This document shows positions 5,376-6,343 of a DNA stretch of 6,343 nt, in pieces; the first letter of the stretch is position 1, and each line of letters opens with the position of its first letter. The translations under genes and the position numbers were made by a program. The notes beneath the pieces were generated by a model, which did not search any database, had not been told where the DNA came from, and saw nothing but the letters and a program-made list of their open reading frames with translations. Origin of the DNA: Gammaproteobacteria bacterium. GTDB lineage: Bacteria; Pseudomonadota; Gammaproteobacteria; Burkholderiales; Thiobacillaceae. The DNA is taken from the NCBI GenBank assembly GCA_018820745.1, contig JAHJNP010000120.1, positions 1-6,343 of the forward strand. Direction: 5' to 3'.

Positions 5376-5807
5376 TCAGTCGTGCCGGTGATGGCGCAGC
5401 AGCCGGTCCAGCGCCTCCTTCAGCGGCCCGTCTTCAATCTCTGTGTTCAGGTGCGCCAGTTCGTTCAGCGCGGCGGGCGGCAGACCGTGTTTTTCGACCG
5501 GATGGACGTAGCGCGCAAGCAGTTCCGGATTGACGCTGATCCGCACCGCCGTCACCCCGATTTCGCGCTTGCCGAGGCTGGCCATCAGCGCGTCGGTCTG
5601 CTGGCGCAGGCGGCTGGCGACGGCGCCGCTGTCGCAGGCAAGGCTCAGCACGGCGTTTTCCAGCTGCATGACGCGGACGTGCCCGGCCAGCGCGGCGGGC
5701 AGGGCACGCTCGAGCGCAGCCTGGGTATTGAGCAGCGCCCGGGCGCGCACGGCGAGGCCGTGCGGCAGCTGGCTGGCGAGCAGGTCGGCGAGACTGGCGG
5801 CGCTCAT
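5376..5807 (-). CDS. dciA: DUF721 / DciA-family replicative helicase loader
   Basis: A 143-residue protein of the DUF721 family, to which DciA belongs. DciA helps load the replicative helicase DnaB in bacteria lacking the phage-derived loader DnaC. Seen: an N-terminal helix region, then the DUF721 core at about residues 30-80, with the pattern [38 protein letters not shown] and a following LMASL, and a C-terminal helical part with [31 protein letters not shown] cut here into pieces LPPAALNEL and [11 protein letters not shown]. Location beside secA and near lpxC fits the proteobacterial arrangement. No Shine-Dalgarno is visible: the bases before the ATG are GC-rich without AGGAG. The start overlaps by ATGA the stop of a possible upstream leader ORF, which could supply translation by coupling. 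tsdB follows after 88 bases. Confidence 0.82.
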   Translation of the reverse strand: MSAASLADLLASQLPHGLAVRARALLNTQAALERALPAALAGHVRVMQLENAVLSLACDSGAVASRLRQQTDALMASLGKREIGVTAVRISVNPELLARYVHPVEKHGLPPAALNELAHLNTEIEDGPLKEALDRLLRHHRHD

Positions 5808-5917
5808 GGGCGCGACGCGCGGGGAGCCCGCTCCGCTGTCTTCGGGGCGTCACAGAAAGCCTGCGCCACTGTCTTGAAGGCGTCACGGGAAGCCCGTTCT
5901 GCTATGTTAAAATTCAT
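5804..5917 (-). CDS. Possible 37-residue leader ORF upstream of dciA, built of 11-residue repeats
   Basis: On the minus strand an ATG at 5917 opens a 37-residue frame whose TGA overlaps the dciA ATG (ATGA at 5804-5807). Its product is three 11-residue units, [22 protein letters not shown] and [11 protein letters not shown], plus ASRP, which mirrors the 33-base DNA repeat. Support: the stop-start overlap and the lack of a Shine-Dalgarno for dciA. Against: only a distant AGGA before its own ATG, no known homologue, and overlap with the likely secA promoter. It may instead be an accidental frame through a non-coding repeat. Confidence 0.25.
   Translation of the reverse strand: MNFNIAERASRDAFKTVAQAFCDAPKTAERAPRASRP
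5821..5908. repeat. 33-base tandem repeat, three degenerate copies, between dciA and secA
   Basis: Copy A (5821-5853) and copy B (5854-5886) match at 24 of 33 positions by hand count and share CTGTCTT and GGCGTCAC at a spacing of exactly 33. Copy C (5887-5908) matches A at 17 of its first 22 positions and then diverges where the secA promoter-like element begins. The period is 11 codons, so it keeps any reading frame. It may be a duplicated regulatory site or a leader-peptide repeat. Confidence 0.7.
5905..5913 (+). promoter_or_regulatory. Candidate extended -10 promoter of secA
   Basis: TGTTAAAAT (5905-5913) fits the extended -10 pattern TGnTATAAT with one mismatch in the hexamer. It is the most AT-rich spot between dciA and secA and lies 41 bases before the secA ATG. 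No good -35 is present. The -35 region is instead occupied by a small dyad, ACGGG-AAG-CCCGT (5885-5897), at the end of the tandem repeat, which could bind a regulator. Confidence 0.5.
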
Positions 5918-5954
5918 CGATTTACCGCGTCCTGCGGACATTTTCGGATTTCCC

Positions 5955-6343
5955 ATGCTGCAATCCATGTTTAAAAAAGTCTTCGGCAGCCGCAACGAGC
6001 GGCTGGTCAAACAATACCTGCAAAAGGTGAAAGCGATCAATGCGCTTGAACCGGCGATGGAAAAGTTGACCGACGCCGAGCTTGCCGGCAAGACGGCTGA
6101 GTTCAAGTCGCGGCTGGAAAACGGCGAGACGCTCGACAAGCTGCTGCCGGAAGCCTTTGCCGTGGTGCGCGAGGCGTCCAGACGGGTGCTCGGGATGCGC
6201 CACTTTGACGTCCAGATGGTGGGCGGCATGGTGCTGCACGACGGCAAGATCGCCGAGATGCGCACCGGCGAGGGCAAGACGCTGATGGCGACGCTGGCCG
6301 CGTACCTGAATGGACTGGCGGGCAAGGGCGTGCACGTGGTGAC
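5955..6343 (+). CDS. secA: Preprotein translocase ATPase SecA, N-terminal part (runs off the window)
   Basis: SecA is the ATPase that pushes unfolded preproteins through SecYEG. Only the first 129 residues are in the window, of a protein usually about 900 long. Seen: the N-terminal [16 protein letters not shown], then [49 protein letters not shown], and the Walker A motif [20 protein letters not shown], which are diagnostic. The start at 5955 gives [14 protein letters not shown], as expected for the family, with only a weak GGA at 5946-5948 as ribosome site. An ATG at 5967 would remove four residues, and one at 5904 would add 17 unlike residues and overlap the putative -10, so both are less likely. 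No secM-like gene precedes it. Confidence 0.96.
   Translation, partial: MLQSMFKKVFGSRNERLVKQYLQKVKAINALEPAMEKLTDAELAGKTAEFKSRLENGETLDKLLPEAFAVVREASRRVLGMRHFDVQMVGGMVLHDGKIAEMRTGEGKTLMATLAAYLNGLAGKGVHVV

Noticed and set aside
5808..5954. CRISPR-like array suggested by the regular 33-base repeat
   Set aside because: The units abut directly with no spacers, only three degenerate copies exist, and no cas genes are present.
5922..6335. Minus-strand frames opposite the start of secA
   Set aside because: Antisense shadows; secA is certain from its Walker A motif and N terminus.

Overview
The window reads as chromosomal DNA from a GC-rich, thiosulfate-oxidising member of the Betaproteobacteria, with Thiobacillus-like or other Nitrosomonadales-type lineages the best guess. 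The reasons are lpxC at the left edge, a divergent dciA (DUF721) / secA pair at the right edge, and a tsdBA thiosulfate dehydrogenase operon between them. Taxonomy is inferred from gene content and protein style; no database search was possible.

Layout. Bases 2-478 (+) are the 3' half of lpxC (lipid A synthesis), followed after 10 bases by a 60-residue two-helix membrane protein (489-671, +). A 424-base gap (672-1095) holds no convincing gene but several inverted repeats. A Tat-exported transglutaminase-like (Cys-His-Asp) protein follows (1096-2151, +) and ends in two tandem intrinsic terminators. An MscS-family mechanosensitive channel (2301-3611, +) then converges on the minus-strand genes across a shared hairpin (3612-3650). 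The minus strand, read right to left, carries dciA (5807-5376), tsdB (5287-4646) and tsdA (4649-3648). tsdB and tsdA overlap by ATGA. secA starts at 5955 (+) and runs off the right end.

How the parts work together. TsdA is a predicted diheme lipoprotein that couples two thiosulfates to tetrathionate, and TsdB is a diheme periplasmic cytochrome likely to take its electrons towards the respiratory chain. The edges are housekeeping genes: lpxC for the outer membrane, dciA for helicase loading in replication, secA for protein export. lpxC, a dciA-type gene and secA sit close together in several proteobacteria, so the transglutaminase, mscS and tsdBA block looks like accessory content lodged in that neighbourhood (inference).

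I see no CRISPR array, transposase, tRNA or rRNA, and no clear new defence or mobile system. The most unusual structures are a 33-base tandem repeat (three degenerate copies) in the dciA-secA divergent region, overlapping a possible 37-residue leader ORF joined to dciA by ATGA; the lipoprotein form of TsdA; and a perfect 10-base inverted repeat in the leader of the transglutaminase-like gene.
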